A stretch of 64,000 bases of DNA from the NCBI GenBank assembly GCA_964036315.1, contig CAXIWW010000817.1, positions 4,623,501-4,687,500 on the forward strand. The letters run 5' to 3'. This stretch comes from Acanthosepion esculentum (lineage: Eukaryota; Mollusca; Cephalopoda; Sepiida; Sepiidae). The first letter of the stretch is position 1. Every line of letters starts with the position of its first letter. Below, piece after piece: positions 61,024 to 64,000 of this stretch. A program made the translations under genes and the position numbers. The notes beneath the pieces were generated by a model that worked only from the letters and a program-made list of their open reading frames with translations, did not search any database and had not been told where the DNA came from.

Positions 61024-61030
61024 GGGCTTC
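61024..61030. other. Junction: GC-rich minisatellite to 60-bp satellite (right flank)
   Basis: The G-rich array ends TTCTGGGTGGGGC and passes directly to TTCACACAAGAGCTAGGCG, a minus-orientation 60-bp monomer. That monomer is the same subtype (GAGCCAGGCGTATTCGGC) that borders the other end of the GC array at 49171, and the orientation is the same on both sides. Confidence 0.82.
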
Positions 61031-64000
61031 ACACAAGAGCTAGGCGTATTCGGCTTGTAGCAGGCTGAGATTGGTTGTAAGGCAGTTTTGAAGAAAAGAG
61101 ACAGGAGATGTCGTTTTGTAGCAGCCTAGATTGCTTTGAAGGCAGTTTTCACAAAAGAGCCAAGATACGTCGGCTCGTAGAAGCCTGGGATTTTCTTATA
61201 AATTCGGCTTGCAGGAGCCTGAGATTGCTTGTAAGGCAGTTGTCACAAAAGAGACAGAATATGTCGATTTGTAGCGGCATGAGATTGCTTGCAAGGCAGT
61301 TCTCACAAAAGAGCCAGGCGTATTCGGCTTGTAGTTGCCTGAGATTGCTTGTAAGGCAGTTGTCACAAAAGAGTCAGGAGAAGTCGGCTCGTAGCAGCCT
61401 GATATTGCTTGTAAGGCAGTTGCCACAAAAGAGCCAGGAGAAATTGGCTTGTCGCCGCCTGGGATTGCTTGTAAGGCAATTCGCACAAAAAGCCAGGAGA
61501 ATTCATAATGCTGCAGCCTGAGAATGCTTGTAAGGCAGATGCCACAGATGAGCCTGGGGAAATCGGTTCGTAGCAACCTGAGATTGCTTGTATGGCAATT
61601 GGCAAAAAAAATCAGGAGAATTGGACTACCGGATGCCTGAGATTGCTTGTAAGGCAGTTGTCACAAAAGAGCCAGGATATGTCGATTTATAGCGGCCTGA
61701 GATTCCTTGTAAAGCAGTTTCACAAAAGACCAAGGCGTATTCGGCTTGTAGCAGGCTGAGATTGCTTGTAAGGCAGTTTTTAAAAAAGTGACTGTAGATG
61801 TCGTTTTGTAGCAGCGTGAGATTGCTTGTAAGGCAGTTGCCACAAATGAACCAGGAGAATTGGGTTTGCTGCAGCCTGAGATTGCTTGTAAGACTGTTAT
61901 CACAATAGAGCCAGGAGAATTCGGCTTGTAGCAGCCTGAGATTGCTTGCAAGGCAGTTCCCACAAAAGTGCCTGGAGAAATCGGCACGTAGCCGTCTGGG
62001 ATTGCTTTAAGGCAATTGGCACAAAAATAAGGAGAATTGTGCTGGCGTCAGCCTGAGATTGCTTGCAAGACAGTTGTCACAAAAGAGACAGGAGATGTCG
62101 ATTTGTAGCGGCCTGAGATTTCTTGCAAGGCAGTCTCACAAACGAGCCAGGCGTCTTCGGCTTGTAGCGGCCTGAGATTGCTTGTAAGGCAGTTTCACAA
62201 TAGAGCCAAGAGAAGTTTGCTCGTAGCAGCCTTACATTGCTTGTAAGGCAGTTGTCACAAAAGCGCCAGGAGAATTTGGCTTTTAGCAGCCTGAGATTTC
62301 TTGTAAGGCTGTTGCCACAAAAAAGCCAGAAGAAATCGACTCGTAGACGCCTGGCATTGCTTGTAAGTTAATTCGCACAAAAAGCCAGGAGAATTCATAT
62401 TGCTGCAGCCTGAGAATGCTTGTAAGGCAGATGCCAGAAATGTGCCAGGGGAAATCGGTTTGTAGCAGCCTGGGAATGCTTGTAAGACAATTATAACAAA
62501 AAGTCAGGAGAATTGGACTACCGGCAGCCTGAGATTGCTTGTAAGGCAGTTGTCACAATAGAGCCAGGAGAATTCGTCTTGTAGCAGCCTGAGATTGCTT
62601 GTAAGGCAGTTACCACAAAAGAACCAGGAGAAATCGGCACTTAGCCGCCTGGGATTGCTCTTAAGGCAATTGGCACAAAAAGTCAGGAGAATTGTGCTGG
62701 CGGAGGAGATATCGATACGTAGCGGCCTGAGATTCCTTGCAAGGCAGTTTCACAATAATTGCCAGGCGTATTCGGCTTGTAGCGGCCTGAGATTGCTTGT
62801 AAGGCAATTTCACAAAAGAGCCAAGAGAAGTCGGCTCGTAGCAGCCTGACATTGCTTGTAAGGCAGTTGTCACAAAAGCGCGAGGAGAAACCGACTTGTA
62901 GCAGCCTGAGATTACTTGTAATGCAGCTGTCACAAAAGAGCCAGGCGTATTCGGCTTGTAGCAGCCTGAGATTGCTTGTAATGCAGTTGCCACAAAAGAG
63001 CCAGAAGAAATCAGCCCGTAGCAGCCTGGGATGGCTTGTGAGGCAATTGGCCAAAAAGCCAGTACAATTAGGCTTGCTGCACCCTGAGATTGCTTGTAAG
63101 GCCAGGCGTAGACGACTTGTAGCAGTCTGAGATTACTTTTAAGGCATTTGTCAAAAAAAAGGTGATGACGGCTCGTAGAAACCTCAGATTGCTTTTAATC
63201 AGTTGTCACAAAAGAGCCAGGAGAATTCCGCTTGTAGCAGCCTGAGATTGCTTGTAAGGCAGTTGCCACAAAAGAGCCAGGAGAAATCCGCTAGTACCAG
63301 CCTGGGATGGCTTGTAATGCAATTGGCAAAAAAGAGCCAGGAGTTCGGCTCGTAGCAGACTGAGATTGCTTGTAAGGCAGTTGTCATAGAAGAGCCAGAC
63401 TCGTAGAAGCCTGAGATTGCTTGGAAGGCAGTTGGCAGAATAGAGGCAGAAGAATTCATATTGCTGTAGCCTGAGAATGCTTGTAAGGCAGATGCCACAA
63501 ATGAGCCATGGGAAATCGGTTCGTGGCAGCCTGGGATTGCTTGTATGGCAATTGGCACAAAAAATCAGGAGAATTGGACAACCGGATGCCTGAGATTGCT
63601 TGTAAGGCAGTTGTCACAAAAGAGCCAGGATATGTCGATTTGTAGCGGCCTGAGATTGCTTGTAAGGAAGTTTCACAAAAGAGCCAGGCGTATTCGGCTT
63701 GTAAGGCAGTTTTGTCGTTTTGTAGCAATCTGAGATTGTTTTTAAGGCAGTTTTTACAAAAGAGACAAGAGAAGTCGGCTCGTAGACGCCTGGGATTGTT
63801 GTAAGGCAATTTGCACAAAAGAGCCAGGAGAATTCGGCTTGCAGCAGCCTGGGATTGCTTGTAAGGCAATTGGCACAAAAAGCCAGGGGAATTAGGATTG
63901 CTGTAGACTGAGATTGCTTTTAAGGCAGTTGTCACAATAGAACCAGGAGAATTTGGCTTATAGCAGCCTGAGATTGCTTGTAAGGCAGTTACCACAAAAG
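61027..64000 (-). repeat. 60-bp satellite array, right end of window
   Basis: About 50 monomers in minus orientation (CCTGAGATTGCTTGTAAGGC, CACAAAAGAGCCAGGAGAA), running off the end of the window. Subtypes seen in the palindrome arms reappear, such as AATTCATATTGCTGCAGCC near 62393 and 63448 and the GGCGGAGG variant near 62700. Orders differ, so this is a related but separate part of the family. No gene is supported. Confidence 0.94.

Larger units (their letters stand above)
49172..61026 (-). repeat. GC-rich minisatellite, right arm and beyond (31-bp and 42-bp units, inverted)
   Basis: This is the G-rich orientation of the minisatellite (core GTCGTCTGCGTGGGACTTTC, TGGGACTGTCTCCTGGGTGG), 11.9 kb long. 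The first 1.4 kb, to about 50603, mirrors the left array; the rest has no left counterpart. Frames of up to 768 codons exist on the minus strand (51948-54254) opposite frames of several hundred codons on the plus strand. They encode overlapping low-complexity repeats in shifting registers, as expected from stop-free 31-bp and 42-bp units. I see no unique sequence inserted anywhere in it. Confidence 0.95.

Noticed and set aside
1..64000. Telomeric hexamer arrays, tRNA and rRNA genes
   Set aside because: No TTAGGG-type runs, tRNA-like box A/box B arrangement or rRNA core was noticed on reading the sequence; a dedicated scan was not possible.

Overview
The whole 64 kb window is tandemly repeated DNA. 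I found no protein-coding gene, tRNA, rRNA or intact mobile element. Kilobase-scale satellite arrays, near-identical segmental tandem duplications, layered higher-order repeats and a large inverted duplication point to eukaryotic heterochromatin (subtelomeric, pericentromeric or sex-chromosome ampliconic). I do not recognise any of the repeat families, so I do not name a species. Open reading frames are plentiful but follow from repeat units that lack stop codons; several stretches are open on both strands at once, and none looks like a gene.

Five unrelated repeat families make up the window. (1) 1-16306: a composite array of 22-bp monomers in blocks, separated about 43 times by a conserved spacer of about 170 bp. 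(2) A GC-rich minisatellite with interleaved 31-bp and 42-bp units, at 16307-17998 and, inverted, at 49172-61026. (3) A 60-bp satellite at 17999-25361, 44741-49171 and 61027-64000, with orientation switches near 20746 and 48971. (4) An AT-rich satellite of about 394 bp at 25455-27262 and, inverted, at 43664-44640. (5) A 73-bp satellite arranged as a three-monomer (219-bp) higher-order repeat at 27263-35782 and, inverted, at 35798-43663.

The main feature is architectural. From about 16304 to 50603 the families are nested like an onion around a centre near position 35790: GC / 60 / 394 / 73 / centre / 73 / 394 / 60 / GC, with every family inverted across the centre. The same inter-family breakpoints, including a small scrambled scrap at the 60/394 border, occur in both arms. 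The arms therefore arose by inverted duplication of an already assembled mosaic. The centre is a 47-bp near-perfect inverted repeat around a 15-bp loop. The arms have since diverged by gains and losses of whole repeat units, by point changes, and by one segment of the 60-bp array that sits in the opposite orientation to what a simple palindrome predicts.

Outside the palindrome, the left flank (22-bp array) and the right flank (extended GC array, then more 60-bp array) are different. Both carry recent direct duplications: a 3375-bp period in the 22-bp array, and 1050, about 1700-1804, 1281 and 577 bp in the GC array. The 73-bp left arm has a 1166-bp direct duplication. All coordinates and identities come from reading by eye; dot-plots and alignments would refine them.
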